Assembly (NCBI RefSeq): GCF_014217855.1
Contig: NZ_CP059059.1
Span: 248,001-312,000 of the forward strand
Length of the DNA stretch: 64,000 nucleotides
Direction of reading: 5' to 3'
Source of the DNA: Synechococcus sp. HK01-R
GTDB taxonomy: Bacteria > Cyanobacteriota > Cyanobacteriia > PCC-6307 > Cyanobiaceae
Shown: piece by piece, positions 8,046-16,631 of the stretch
Layout: every line of letters begins with the position of its first letter
How positions within the stretch are numbered: the stretch's first letter is position 1
The notes under the pieces: model-generated
Seen by the model: only the letters and a program-made list of their open reading frames with translations
Database searches by the model: none
Told to the model about the DNA's origin: nothing
Translations under genes and position numbers: made by a program

Positions 8046-10454
8046 TCATCGAGGCCAAATCACACTGCAACCAGCTCCACCGTCTCCCTGATCCGCATCC
8101 ACCACTCGCTCCACGTAAGGAACCGTCGACAACCAGTCGCGCAGTCCACGTTTAAGGCGCCCGGTGCCAACGCCATGAATCACCCAGACCGGACCACTGG
8201 CCGTGCGCAGGATCTCCTCCACGGCAGCCTCAGCCTCATGCACACGCATGCCACGCACATCCACGGTGTTGCGTGAGGTGCGCACCTGAGCACCGGAGCC
8301 ATTCACCCGCGCCTTGACCTTCACCACCGGTTCAGGTGCTGCGGCGCGACGACCATCCAGGCTCTCTACCGCTGTCAGCTCCACGCTGCTACGCATCACT
8401 CCGCAACGAACCTGCAGCTGAAGGCCATCCTCTGAGATCGACAGCACCTCTGCTGCCTTGCCGAGTGCGAGCAGTCGGATCCGTTCGCCAACCGCAGGCC
8501 GCCAGTCTGTGAGCTGTCGGCGCTGGGGCCGGGGCTGATGATCTGACTCCAGACGCCTGAGCCGTTGGCCGGCCTGCCGAGCCGTTTCGCCATCGGCCTT
8601 CTCATCCCGCAGGCGCCGGATCAGACGACGAACCTCCTTCTGGCCTGAGCGAATCGAGGCCTCGAGGTGCTGCCTCCCCTGTTCCTGCCGCTCTGAGGAT
8701 TCACGCCGCTGGCGCTCCCAGCGACCCAGCAGCTCCTCATGCAGAAGTTCCGTGCGGGCCAGGAGAGCAGCGGCATCCTCAGCAGCCGCCTGCTGGCGTT
8801 GACGCTGTTCCTCAAGACCGCGGATCACAGCGTTCACATCCCCCTCCGCCTGGGGGGCCAGCAACTCCCGAGCCTGCTCGATCACCCCAGAATCCAGGCC
8901 CAGACGCGTGGCAATCGCCAGAGCGTTGCTGCGACCTGGAATACCCCAGAGCAAGCGATAGGTCGGAGACAGCGTGTCGCTGTCGAAAGCAACGGAGGCG
9001 TTCTCGAAACGAGCATCGGCGTACTTGAGGGCCTTCAGTTCCCCAAAGTGGGTGGTTGCCACGGTGAGGCGGGCTCGGTCCGCGAGGGTGCGCAACAGGG
9101 CCGTCGCCAGGGCCGTGCCTTCACTGGGGTCCGTGCCTGCTCCGACTTCATCGAGCAGCACGAGAGCTGGGGCGGGGCCGGCCGCCAAAGCGGCGAGGAT
9201 GCGCCCGATGCGTCTCACATGGCCGCTGAACGTCGACAGGCTCTGCTGCAACGACTGCTCGTCACCGATGTCAGCCAGCACCTGAGCACACCAGGGAAGG
9301 GATGGCGTTCCCGTGCAGGGCAACCAGAGACCAGCACGGGCCATCAAAGCGGCCAGGCCGATGCTTTTGAGAGTGACGGTCTTGCCGCCGGTGTTGGGTC
9401 CGGTGATCGCGACCACCCGCAGACTGCTGGAGACCTCCACGCTGATCGGTACCACTGGGGCCCCCTGATCCCTGCGCTCCTGCCAGACGAGCAGTGGATG
9501 GCGCAGGTTTTGGAGCACAAACGGAGCGTCAGGATCGGGCTCCAACCGAGGAGGTACGGCACCAAGCCACTGGCCATACCGCGCCCTGGCCAGGGCCAGA
9601 TCCAGCTGAAGCAGCACGGTCCCGAGTCGCTGGAGGGGCTCACCCTGCTCACCCACAGCAGCACTCAACTCCGCCAGCACCCGCTGTTCCTCCTCCCGGA
9701 TCCGCCCCTCGAGATCGGCCAAACGGTTGCCCAGGTCCACCACCGTTCGCGGCTCCACGAACACCGTGCTGCCAGAGGCGGAGCTGTCATGCACCATGCC
9801 GGGGCAATGGGCCGCGGCACCGGCCTTCACCGCGAGCACGGGACGGCCATGGCGCTCAGCAATCACCGTGTCCTGCAACTGCGAAGCCCAGCGGCGGATG
9901 ACCTCCTGCAGGCGATCACGACGCTCCTGGCGCAGCTGCTGCCACTGCCGTCGTAACCCGGACAGCGCCGCACTGGCACGATCCGCCACCCTGCCGCCCT
10001 CCTCCAACGCGAATTTCAGCCGCTGCTCCAACTCTGGGAGGGTGGCCACATCCTCAAGCAGGGCTGTACAGACAGGTCGAAGCTCAGGGTCATCGATCTG
10101 CCGCCGCAGGCGACGGCCAGCGGCCAAGGTGTCAGCCACCTCCAGCAGCTCCTCGCCATCGGCGCCCCCCCCTTTGCAGCAGCGCAGAACAACCGGCTCG
10201 AGGTCGTGAACCCCCTGAAAACTGAGCCCCCCGTCAATCACACCATCGAGCCCCCCCATCTCGGTGCTGCGGGCCAGCAAGACGCGACTGCCATCGAGAT
10301 CAGCGGGGAAGAGATCACCCTGGCAGTGCCGACGGCCCACAACCGTGCTGGCGAAATGAGCGAGATGACTGCAGAGGCGCGGCCACTCCAGTAGCTCGAG
10401 CGCCTCCTCCAGCACGCCGGATGACGTCGCCATTGCGCGGTGTTGCTCAGCCAT
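8046..10454 (-). CDS. mutS2: Endonuclease MutS2 (ribosome-collision / recombination-suppressing ATPase)
   Basis: An 802-residue MutS paralogue. It lacks the mismatch-recognition domains and has a MutS core (lever and clamp helices, about 1-320), an ATPase with Walker A GPNTGGKTVTLKS near residue 351, Walker B LVLLDEVGAGTDPSEG and TTHFGELK. A long coiled coil follows (about 520-660, rich in Glu, Arg and Gln). The C-terminal Smr nuclease domain (about 725-802) has VDVRGMRVHEAE and HGVGTGRLKRGLRDWL. The 3' end faces the convergent ABC ATPase with a 16-base gap. The gene is two bases downstream of the VOC protein gene and probably in its operon. Family members cleave RNA at collided ribosomes or suppress homologous recombination; which applies here is not visible. 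Confidence 0.92.
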   Translation of the reverse strand: MAEQHRAMATSSGVLEEALELLEWPRLCSHLAHFASTVVGRRHCQGDLFPADLDGSRVLLARSTEMGGLDGVIDGGLSFQGVHDLEPVVLRCCKGGGADGEELLEVADTLAAGRRLRRQIDDPELRPVCTALLEDVATLPELEQRLKFALEEGGRVADRASAALSGLRRQWQQLRQERRDRLQEVIRRWASQLQDTVIAERHGRPVLAVKAGAAAHCPGMVHDSSASGSTVFVEPRTVVDLGNRLADLEGRIREEEQRVLAELSAAVGEQGEPLQRLGTVLLQLDLALARARYGQWLGAVPPRLEPDPDAPFVLQNLRHPLLVWQERRDQGAPVVPISVEVSSSLRVVAITGPNTGGKTVTLKSIGLAALMARAGLWLPCTGTPSLPWCAQVLADIGDEQSLQQSLSTFSGHVRRIGRILAALAAGPAPALVLLDEVGAGTDPSEGTALATALLRTLADRARLTVATTHFGELKALKYADARFENASVAFDSDTLSPTYRLLWGIPGRSNALAIATRLGLDSGVIEQARELLAPQAEGDVNAVIRGLEEQRQRQQAAAEDAAALLARTELLHEELLGRWERQRRESSERQEQGRQHLEASIRSGQKEVRRLIRRLRDEKADGETARQAGQRLRRLESDHQPRPQRRQLTDWRPAVGERIRLLALGKAAEVLSISEDGLQLQVRCGVMRSSVELTAVESLDGRRAAAPEPVVKVKARVNGSGAQVRTSRNTVDVRGMRVHEAEAAVEEILRTASGPVWVIHGVGTGRLKRGLRDWLSTVPYVERVVDADQGDGGAGCSVIWPR

Positions 10455-10456
10455 CG

Positions 10457-10858
10457 TCAGGAGGGCTCAGCGGCAACCTCAGGCTGATTCGAAGGAATTC
10501 CCTCCGGGGGCTCATAAAGCATTTCGAGCCAGTTGCCCTCGGGGTCGCGCAGATAGAAGGAAGCAGTGCCATCGCGATGGTCATGCACACCACCGACTGC
10601 CACCCCATCCTTCTTGAGCCGGGCATGCACGGCATCAACAGCGGCACGGTCCTTGAAGTGAAAGGCGAAGTGGGGGCCGGCGGCCTTGTAATTGGGTCCG
10701 AGCAAGGCAAGACCATCGCGGCCCTCGCCCGCTTCCAGGTAGCACCAGTCCTCAGCCCGCCAGACGAGTCGCATGCCGAGATCCGTATAAAAGGCAATCG
10801 CCCGGGTCATGTCCTGCACGCGAATGGCGACATGACCGAGACGATGGACGGGAACCAT
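10457..10858 (-). CDS. VOC-family protein (glyoxalase I-like)
   Basis: A 133-residue vicinal-oxygen-chelate protein made of two beta-alpha-beta-beta-beta modules. Module one is HRLGHVAIRVQDMTRAIAFY (His9 as metal ligand) and the second ends YLRDPEGNWLEMLYEPP, with Glu as the last ligand. This ordering is that of single-domain glyoxalase/bleomycin-resistance proteins. Glyoxalase I (methylglyoxal detoxification) is a plausible role, but the substrate is not determined by sequence. It lies immediately upstream of mutS2 (2-base gap) and about 40 bases downstream of the small membrane protein on the same strand. Confidence 0.8.
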   Translation of the reverse strand: MVPVHRLGHVAIRVQDMTRAIAFYTDLGMRLVWRAEDWCYLEAGEGRDGLALLGPNYKAAGPHFAFHFKDRAAVDAVHARLKKDGVAVGGVHDHRDGTASFYLRDPEGNWLEMLYEPPEGIPSNQPEVAAEPS

Positions 10859-10899
10859 GGCGGAAGGGGCAGGCGAAAGGAGCTCAGGCTGATCTGAAC

Positions 10900-11142
10900 C
10901 TACCGGCGCGGCTCCAGGGATGCGGGCTCAGGCTTTGGATCATGGGCGAAGGAGATCCCCCAGGAGGTACGGCAAACACAGCCGATGGAAAAGCAGATCA
11001 GGCCGCTCCCGAGCAGCGCCAACCCGTCACCCCGATCACGGCGATCGCCACTGAGCAGAAGATGGGCGGCAATGATCAGGGCAATGGCGGAGGCCACGAA
11101 GGGCAGCGGACTCCAGAAACGCAGAGGTCGGGCGGCAACCAT
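10900..11142 (-). CDS. Small two-helix membrane protein, hypothetical
   Basis: An 80-residue product with hydrophobic segments near residues 10-30 (SPLPFVASAIALIIAAHLLL) and 40-58 (GLALLGSGLICFSIGC), joined by a charged loop, GDRRDRGDG. The C-terminal tail is polar and Pro-rich. No family recognised. It sits between hemB and the VOC gene on the same strand and is probably co-transcribed with them. Confidence 0.55.
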   Translation of the reverse strand: MVAARPLRFWSPLPFVASAIALIIAAHLLLSGDRRDRGDGLALLGSGLICFSIGCVCRTSWGISFAHDPKPEPASLEPRR

Positions 11143-11181
11143 GGTCGAAGTGGAACCTGTTCCCTGCTTAGCCCTGATCGA

Positions 11182-12183
11182 TCAGTCCTGCTGCAGCCAA
11201 GCGGCGGCATCACAGGCGTGATAAGTGAGGATCAGATCGGCACCGGCACGCTTGAAGCTGAGAAGGGTTTCGAGCACCACAGCCCGCTCATCGATCCAGC
11301 CGCGCTCAGCGGCCGCCTTCACCATTGAGTATTCGCCGCTGACGTTGTAGGCGGCAATCGGCAGCTCCGATTCCTTCCGAAGCCGGTGAATGATGTCGAG
11401 GTACGCCAACCCGGGCTTCACCATCATGATGTCGGCCCCTTCCTGCTCATCAAGCTGAGCCTCAGTGATCGCCTCCCGGGCATTGGCCGGGTCCATCTGA
11501 TAGGTGTCCTTGTTGGTGGGAATCGGCTTGCTACCGGCAGGGCGTGGGGCGGAATCGAGTGCCTCACGGAACGGGCCGTAGTAGGCCGATGAGTACTTGG
11601 CTGTGTAGCTGATGATGCCAACGTGTTCGAAACCGGCGTCATCGAGCGCTTCCCGGATGGCTCCGACGCGGCCATCCATCATGTCGCTGGGGCCAATCAG
11701 ATCGGCTCCCGCCTCAGCCTGCACCACCGCCTGCTTACAGAGCTGTTCGATCGTTTCGTCATTCAGCACGACCCCCTCAGCACTGACGATCCCGTCATGG
11801 CCGTCGCATGAATAGGGATCAAGCGCGACATCGGTCATGATTGCCATCTCTGGCAACTCCTGCTTGAGCTGACGGATGGCACGGGGAATCAGGCCGTGCT
11901 CGTTGAAGCTCTCGGAGCCATCTTCACTTTTCAGCCCTTCCGCCACCTTCGGGAACAGCACCACACAGCGGATTCCCAGATCCCAGGCGCGCTTCACTTC
12001 ACCGGTGAGCTGCTCGAGGCTCCAGCGAAACGCCCCTGGCATCGCCCCGATCGCCTCCACCTCGGTGCCTTCATGCACAAACAACGGATAGATGAAATCC
12101 GAAGCCTGAAGACTGTTTTCGCGCACCATGGCCCTCAGAGCCGGGGTGCGGCGCAGTCGTCGGGGGCGATAGGGAAGATCCAT
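11182..12183 (-). CDS. hemB: Delta-aminolevulinic acid dehydratase (porphobilinogen synthase), Mg-type
   Basis: Condenses two 5-aminolevulinates to porphobilinogen in the shared path to chlorophyll, haem and bilins. From the ATG at 12183 the product is 333 residues and begins MDLPYRPRRLRRTPALRAMV. The two Schiff-base lysines are in SYTAKYSSAYYGPF and IMMVKPG. The metal loop reads DVALDPYSCDGHDG, the aspartate-rich form of plant and cyanobacterial magnesium enzymes, in place of the triple-Cys zinc loop. The frame is open further upstream, but that part overlaps dnaJ and is not family-like. It lies about 40 bases downstream of dnaJ on the same strand, so probably one transcript. Confidence 0.95.
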   Translation of the reverse strand: MDLPYRPRRLRRTPALRAMVRENSLQASDFIYPLFVHEGTEVEAIGAMPGAFRWSLEQLTGEVKRAWDLGIRCVVLFPKVAEGLKSEDGSESFNEHGLIPRAIRQLKQELPEMAIMTDVALDPYSCDGHDGIVSAEGVVLNDETIEQLCKQAVVQAEAGADLIGPSDMMDGRVGAIREALDDAGFEHVGIISYTAKYSSAYYGPFREALDSAPRPAGSKPIPTNKDTYQMDPANAREAITEAQLDEQEGADIMMVKPGLAYLDIIHRLRKESELPIAAYNVSGEYSMVKAAAERGWIDERAVVLETLLSFKRAGADLILTYHACDAAAWLQQD

Positions 12184-12223
12184 CAGGCGAGGCTGGATTG
12201 GGGTTGAAATCGTAGGACCTGCC

Positions 12224-13210
12224 TCAGAGGCGAGCCGACTGAAGCCAGTCGCGACGGGGATCCTGTGCACGTGCCTCGCGCCACTGCTCGAACAGCCGCT
12301 TCTCCTGCTCCGACCAGGCATCCGGCCACTGGAGCGTGAGGGTGAGCAGCAGATCACCGCGACCGGACTTCTGGGGCCAACCCTTGCCTTTCAGGCGAAG
12401 GCTGCGGCCAGGGGCTGTTCCCGCAGGAATGGCCACATCGGCTTCGCCGTCAGGGGTCATCACGGTGACGCTGCCACCCAGGGCGAGTTCATCGACAGCA
12501 ACGGGCAGATCCGCGCGCAGCTGATCACCATCGAGGCGCCACACGGGATGGGCCTGCACCTCAAGATTCAGATAGAGATCGCCGCGACGCCCCGTACCCG
12601 GCTGCAGGTTGCCTTTGCCCTTGAGGCGGAGCCTGGAGCCATTTTTCACCCCAGCAGGGATTCGCACCTGCACCCGTTCATCATTGACGGAGAGAGTGCG
12701 CTCTCCACCGCGGAAGGCTTCGGAGAAGCTGACCTTGACGGTGGCTTCTGCATCGAGGTTCACGGGCTGTCGCTGTGCGCCCCTGGGGAAACCACCTCCT
12801 GCGAAACCACCTCCAGGAAAACCGCCTCCTGGGAAACCGGAAGCACCCGCGAAGCCAGCACCACCCCCACCCCCGAACCGCCCCAGCAGATCGTTGATGA
12901 AATCATCGAAATTTCCGTAGCGGCCGAAATCCACATCAAAGCCGGCTCCAGCTGGGCCACTGCCCATGCCGCCAGCCTGATTCCAGTACTGGCCGAACTG
13001 TTCATAGCGCCGGCGCTTCTCCGGATCGGACAGCACTTCGTAGGCCTCGCTCACCTCTTTGAACTTGGCCTCGGCTGTCTGATCGCCGGGATTCACATCC
13101 GGGTGGTACTGCCGGGCCAGCTTCCGGAAGGCGCGTTTGATCGCATCGGCATCAGCACCGCGGTCGACCCCGAGCACTTTGAAGTAATCGCGGTAACCAC
13201 TGCCGGCCAT
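12224..13210 (-). CDS. DnaJ-class chaperone (type II/III, no zinc-finger)
   Basis: A 328-residue Hsp40 co-chaperone that stimulates DnaK. The J domain covers 1-75 ([23 protein letters not shown] motif in [12 protein letters not shown]). A glycine/phenylalanine-rich linker of short GGGFPGGGF-like repeats follows at about 95-145, then C-terminal substrate-binding beta domains ([37 protein letters not shown]). The CxxCxGxG zinc-finger repeats of true DnaJ are absent, so this is a CbpA/DnaJ2-like protein. The Gly-rich linker is encoded by imperfect DNA repeats near 12780-12850. It is probably the first gene of a leftward operon with hemB. Confidence 0.9.
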   Translation of the reverse strand: MAGSGYRDYFKVLGVDRGADADAIKRAFRKLARQYHPDVNPGDQTAEAKFKEVSEAYEVLSDPEKRRRYEQFGQYWNQAGGMGSGPAGAGFDVDFGRYGNFDDFINDLLGRFGGGGGAGFAGASGFPGGGFPGGGFAGGGFPRGAQRQPVNLDAEATVKVSFSEAFRGGERTLSVNDERVQVRIPAGVKNGSRLRLKGKGNLQPGTGRRGDLYLNLEVQAHPVWRLDGDQLRADLPVAVDELALGGSVTVMTPDGEADVAIPAGTAPGRSLRLKGKGWPQKSGRGDLLLTLTLQWPDAWSEQEKRLFEQWREARAQDPRRDWLQSARL

Positions 13211-13342
13211 AACGGATGCGATGGCCTAGGGCCCCACTGAGATCCATCGTCTCAGCAATGTCCTTCCCCGGCCCAGGCCATGAATGGAGGGAAGCCCGAA
13301 CGACGATGGCCTCTTTACGATTGACTCGTTCTCTCGGGGCCC

Positions 13343-13735
13343 ATGCATTCCATGTCCCGCCGGGGCCTGCGTCGGCTGTTCATCGCAGCCACCCCCCTGC
13401 TGCTCGCGCCCCTTGGGGCCACGGCCCAACCCGCCGGCCCTGATCCACTGGCCCTGGCGGACCACCTCAAGCAAGTGAACGTCTTGTATTACGGATCCTG
13501 GCGCTGTCCGGCCTGTCAGTTCCAGACGGGCCTTTTCGGTGAAGTCGGGGCCCAGCGTCTTCCCTACGTGGAATGCGCCAAACCCGAAGAACTGCCTCAA
13601 CAAGCGGCCGCCTGCCAGGCAGCCGAGATTCGCGCTTATCCCACCTGGATCCTGCCCAATGGCGAAAGGCGCGTGGGCGTGCAAAGCCTGGAGGAGCTTC
13701 AGGTCTGGTCAGGGATGACAACAGGCCGCCCCTGA
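13343..13735 (+). CDS. Exported thioredoxin-like protein (CPAC motif)
   Basis: A 130-residue protein. A signal peptide (RRGLRRLFIAATPLLLAPLG, cleaved near TAQPA) is followed by a single thioredoxin-like domain with the redox motif WRCPACQFQ (Cys55, Cys58) and a cis-Pro region AYPTWILPNGERR. It resembles the thioredoxin domain fused to cyanobacterial VKOR, here as a stand-alone domain without membrane helices, so I infer disulfide exchange in the thylakoid lumen or periplasm. An alternative start is Met4. The strand switches between this gene and dnaJ, leaving about 130 bases for divergent promoters. The BicA-like transporter follows 75 bases downstream. Confidence 0.78.
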   Translation: MHSMSRRGLRRLFIAATPLLLAPLGATAQPAGPDPLALADHLKQVNVLYYGSWRCPACQFQTGLFGEVGAQRLPYVECAKPEELPQQAAACQAAEIRAYPTWILPNGERRVGVQSLEELQVWSGMTTGRP

Positions 13736-13810
13736 ATGGGCCCGATTCGATAACGAAAGGCTGGCGACCTCCGCAATCCTGCGAACAATGCAGGCAGCAG
13801 AGAAGCGCCA

Positions 13811-15484
13811 ATGGCCACATGGTTTCCAGGTCGGATTCTGCATGGCTTCAATCAACGCCACTGGCGTGGGGATCTGCTGGGGGGGCTGACTGCAGCGGTG
13901 GTTGCCTTGCCCCTAGCCCTGGCCTTCGGCAATGCGGCGCTGGGCCCAGGAGGCGCGATTTACGGTCTTTACGGAGCCATCGTCACAGGGTGTCTAGCGG
14001 CGCTGTTCGGCGGCACCCCTGCACAGGTGAGCGGTCCGACCGGGCCCATGAGCGTGACCGTGGCCGGGATTGTGGGCACCCTTGCTGCCGTAGGAATCTC
14101 GCGTGACCTAAGCGGCGGGCAAGTCCTGCCCCTGGTGATGGCCGCGGTGGTGATCGGTGGACTGCTGCAAATCCTGTTCGGCCTGCTGCGCCTAGGGCGG
14201 TACATCACGCTGGTGCCCTACTCGGTGGTCTCGGGATTCATGTCGGGCATCGGCGTGATCATCCTGCTGCTCCAGATCGGCCCGCTTCTTGGCATCACCA
14301 GTGGCGGGGGTGTGGTGAATGCCCTGCGGATGGTGGCCGGCAACTGGCATCCGAATCCGGCTTCTCTAGGCATCGGTTGCTGCACGTTGCTGGTGGTGTT
14401 CTGCACTCCGGCCTCCATCCGTCGCTGGCTGCCCCCACCACTTTTGGCGCTGCTGTTGATCACGCCGCTATCGCTGCTGCTCTTCGGCTCGGAACAATTG
14501 CCGAGGATCGGGGCGATCCCAGAGGGAGGCCTACAACTGAACGTGCCCAACTGGAGCGAACATCTCCCTGTGCTCGTGAGGGCAGGGCTGGTGCTGGCAG
14601 TGCTCGGCTCCATCGACTCGCTTCTGACCTCACTGGTGGCCGACAACCTGAGCGGAACGCGTCACCGTTCGGACAAGGAGCTGATCGGTCAAGGCATCGC
14701 CAACGCCGTAGCAGGCCTACTCAGCGGCCTGCCAGGAGCCGGGGCGACCATGCGCACGGTGATCAACATCAAATCCGGGGGCCGCACACCCCTTGCGGGG
14801 ATGGTGCACTCACTGGTGCTGTTGGTGCTGCTGCTTGGGGCCGGCCCCTTGGCGGAAGGAATTCCCACTGCGTTACTCGCAGGAATTCTGATCAAGGTGG
14901 GGCTCGACATCATCGACTGGGGATTCCTATTCAGAGCCCATCGGTTGTCTCGCAAAACCGCGGTGGTGATGTGGGGCGTCTTGGTCCTCACCGTGTTTTG
15001 GGATCTGATCGGGGCCGTGCTGGTGGGCATGTTCGTGGCCAACCTGCTGACGATTGAAAATCTGAGCGAGCACCAACTGGCAGGGATGGAGAGCGGGCCA
15101 GAGGCCAGCGGCAACCTTCCCCCCGAGGAGCAGGCCCTCCTCAACCGTTGCGGTGATGCCGTGATGCTGTTTCGCCTGCAGGGCCCTCTCAGCTTTGGAG
15201 CCGCCAAGGGCATCAGCGAGCGGATGATGCTTGTTCGTGAGTACAGGATGCTGATTCTCGATATCAGCGAGGTCCCTCATGTGGGGGTCACGGCCAGCCT
15301 GGCAATCGAGCGCATGGTGGATGAAGCCCGCAACCACCATCGGGACGTGTTGGTAGCCGGCGCCTCTGGCAAGGTGCGCGAGCGGCTGAACCAGTTCGGG
15401 ATCGATGCGTTGGTGCCGACCCGCAGGGAAGCGCTCGAGCAAGCACTGGCCCATCTGGGCGGGGATAACGCAACCTTTAGCTGA
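13811..15484 (+). CDS. bicA: SulP-family anion transporter, BicA-like bicarbonate transporter
   Basis: A 557-residue SulP permease with about 12-14 membrane segments and a C-terminal STAS domain (about 440-550; LILDISEVPHVGVTASLAIE). Motifs agree closely with cyanobacterial BicA, the Na-dependent low-affinity, high-flux bicarbonate uptake system: FGGTPAQVSGPTGPMSVT, SGFMSGIGVIILLLQIGP, SIDSLLTSLVADN (Asp and Thr of the substrate/Na site), GAGATMRTVINIKSGGRT and KVGLDIIDWGF. It would act in the plasma membrane to feed the carboxysome. Other SulP members carry sulfate, so the substrate rests on similarity alone. No CO2-responsive regulator gene is adjacent. Confidence 0.85.
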   Translation: MATWFPGRILHGFNQRHWRGDLLGGLTAAVVALPLALAFGNAALGPGGAIYGLYGAIVTGCLAALFGGTPAQVSGPTGPMSVTVAGIVGTLAAVGISRDLSGGQVLPLVMAAVVIGGLLQILFGLLRLGRYITLVPYSVVSGFMSGIGVIILLLQIGPLLGITSGGGVVNALRMVAGNWHPNPASLGIGCCTLLVVFCTPASIRRWLPPPLLALLLITPLSLLLFGSEQLPRIGAIPEGGLQLNVPNWSEHLPVLVRAGLVLAVLGSIDSLLTSLVADNLSGTRHRSDKELIGQGIANAVAGLLSGLPGAGATMRTVINIKSGGRTPLAGMVHSLVLLVLLLGAGPLAEGIPTALLAGILIKVGLDIIDWGFLFRAHRLSRKTAVVMWGVLVLTVFWDLIGAVLVGMFVANLLTIENLSEHQLAGMESGPEASGNLPPEEQALLNRCGDAVMLFRLQGPLSFGAAKGISERMMLVREYRMLILDISEVPHVGVTASLAIERMVDEARNHHRDVLVAGASGKVRERLNQFGIDALVPTRREALEQALAHLGGDNATFS

Positions 15485-15522
15485 ACACTTAAAGATGAGG
15501 GCATCCCAACGATGGCCCCGTC

Positions 15523-15780
15523 ATGAGCCAGCAGAATCTGGATCGATTCCTCAAGCAAGCCTCCGCCGATCCCGCCCTCACCGACAAGGTGAAAGCAGCC
15601 CGTTCGGCGGAGGAGCTGATCCAGGTGGCCGCCGACCACGGCCATGAGCTTCACCACGCCACGGTGGTGCGCCACAACCTGCACAACATGGCCGGCATGA
15701 GTGATCAGGAGATCACCGAGCTAGGCAACAAAATCTTCGAACAGAATTTCGGCGACGTGTTCATCGGCCGCTTCATCTGA
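15523..15780 (+). CDS. Nif11-domain peptide
   Basis: An 85-residue protein. Its first 50 residues are a Nif11 domain: MSQQNLDRFLKQASADPALT, then KVKAARSAEELIQVAADHGHEL. In this superfamily the domain often serves as a leader for ribosomally made modified peptides (as in prochlorosin precursors), but many copies are stand-alone and of unknown role. The remainder (HNMAGMSDQEITELGNKIFE, then QNFGDVFIGRFI) has no Cys, so a lanthionine core is unlikely. No LanM-like enzyme is nearby. It starts 38 bases after the bicA stop on the same strand and may be transcribed from bicA. Its last bases overlap the end of the small opposing gene at 15773. Confidence 0.75.
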   Translation: MSQQNLDRFLKQASADPALTDKVKAARSAEELIQVAADHGHELHHATVVRHNLHNMAGMSDQEITELGNKIFEQNFGDVFIGRFI

Positions 15781-15934
15781 TCGGTTCGCCACTGGATCGG
15801 CTCACTCCCTTCGACTCAAACTCCAGCTGGTCCTTGCAGCTGGAACAGAGCAAGTGGCCCTTATGGCGCCAGAAGCTGCGTGTGGAACGCTCGATGTCTT
15901 TGGTGCACATCAGACAGCGAAACAGGGGGCTCAT
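15773..15934 (-). CDS. Small zinc-ribbon-like protein (53 residues)
   Basis: Reading from an ATG at 15934 gives MSPLFRCLMCTKDIERSTRS, then FWRHKGHLLCSSCKDQLEFE and a short polar tail. Two CxxC pairs (C7/C10 and C30/C33), 19 residues apart, make a typical zinc ribbon, with Arg/Lys and aromatic residues between. The stop lies inside the last codons of the convergent Nif11 gene. I infer a nucleic-acid-associated or metal-binding role from the fold alone. It is short, so the main support is the regular Cys spacing and neighbour-like codon use. It is the last host-like gene before the island boundary at 16015. Confidence 0.55.
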   Translation of the reverse strand: MSPLFRCLMCTKDIERSTRSFWRHKGHLLCSSCKDQLEFESKGVSRSSGEPIR

Positions 15935-16014
15935 GCCAGGCCGGTGGAGAGCGTGTCTTGAATGTGCAGCAGCCTGCAGGAGCCGGCTGTGTAAGCCGTT
16001 ACCGAGTCATGGGT

Positions 16015-16061
16015 AGGGGCCTTCCAGCCCCCATGAGTCATTTGGGTGATAGGAATGACCT
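16015..16061 (+). repeat. Left direct repeat: second copy of the tmRNA gene 3' end (candidate att site)
   Basis: Starts A, then GGGGCCTTCCAGCCCCCATG, then two mismatches, then TCATTTGGGTGATA, a short diverged part, and TGACCT. The same series occurs, same strand, at 24797-24843, where it is the 3' end and terminator of the intact ssrA. Here no tmRNA body follows and the T-run that completes the terminator is absent. An isolated 3'-end copy at the far side of accessory DNA is the usual footprint of integrase-mediated insertion into a tmRNA gene. No integrase gene is visible between the copies. Confidence 0.72.
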
Positions 16062-16350
16062 ATGCAGCGTGAGACTGCCTTTCTGCGCCCTGCTGCTCCA
16101 TTCCTTGACAAAGTGTTGACAACGGCGCTTCGTGGAGCTGTTGGCCGATGGCATCCACCTGCAGGAACAAGTAGCGGAAGGCGGAGTCAGACGGGGAACG
16201 CTTGAGCTCGATCCCAAGCGACTCCGTGAGCACAGCATGATGACGCCGGGCAAAGCGCTCAGGATCACGCAGGCTCTCGCATTTGCTCAGGATCCCGAGC
16301 ACCTCCATCAGCAGCAGGCACAAGACTGGGATGCGGATACCTCGACGCAT
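16060..16350 (-). pseudogene. ISAs1/H-repeat family transposase, N-terminal remnant
   Basis: A 96-codon frame. It begins MRRGIRIPVLCLLLMEVLGI and continues FARRHHAVLTESLGIELKRS, PSDSAFRYLFLQVDAIGQQL. This matches the DDE_Tnp_1-associated domain found at the start of ISAs1-type transposases. The catalytic DDE domain is missing, with the frame ending about where it should begin. Upstream in the +1-shifted frame the sequence reads LLKAIPD, which is how this domain usually starts, so the remnant also carries a frameshift near 16354. Terminal inverted repeats could not be identified. It is a dead fragment adjacent to the left boundary of the tmRNA-associated island. Confidence 0.68.
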
Positions 16351-16631
16351 CAGGGATCGCCTTGAGTAGCTAATCAGCTAGAGATCTGTTGTGGCAGAAA
16401 CGCTTTGGAACACTGAGAGGGGGCGATCCCACCGACCTCAACCCATGCTCGCGGCCGCAGCAAAATGCCTGTGACGCTCTTTGAATCAGCCCTGCGTCGT
16501 GACGTGTCCTAGGCCAAGCAAAAATGCAAAAGAAAAAGCCCTGGGCCATGACCCAGGGCAGAGATGTGTTTAGGGGATGGAAGATGTTCAGGCTGATCAG
16601 ACAACCGGATGAACGGTTGTCTGCTTGATGA
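16351..16631. other. Non-coding stretch between the transposase remnant and the oxidase gene
   Basis: About 280 bases without a convincing gene. It holds the few bases of frameshifted transposase upstream sequence (to about 16372), a small palindrome TAGCTAATCAGCTA at 16367-16380, and the terminator of the oxidase gene at 16533-16559. Nothing else is recognised. Confidence 0.5.
16533..16559 (-). terminator. Intrinsic terminator of the multicopper oxidase gene
   Basis: On the minus strand the stem GCCCTGGG / CCCAGGGC closes a 6-base loop and is followed directly by TTTTTCTTTT. It lies about 75 bases past the oxidase stop codon and in the correct orientation for it. Confidence 0.8.

Noticed and set aside
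8739-9956. A 405-codon plus-strand frame inside mutS2
   Set aside because: Antisense shadow of a strongly conserved gene in high-GC DNA; no family-like motifs.
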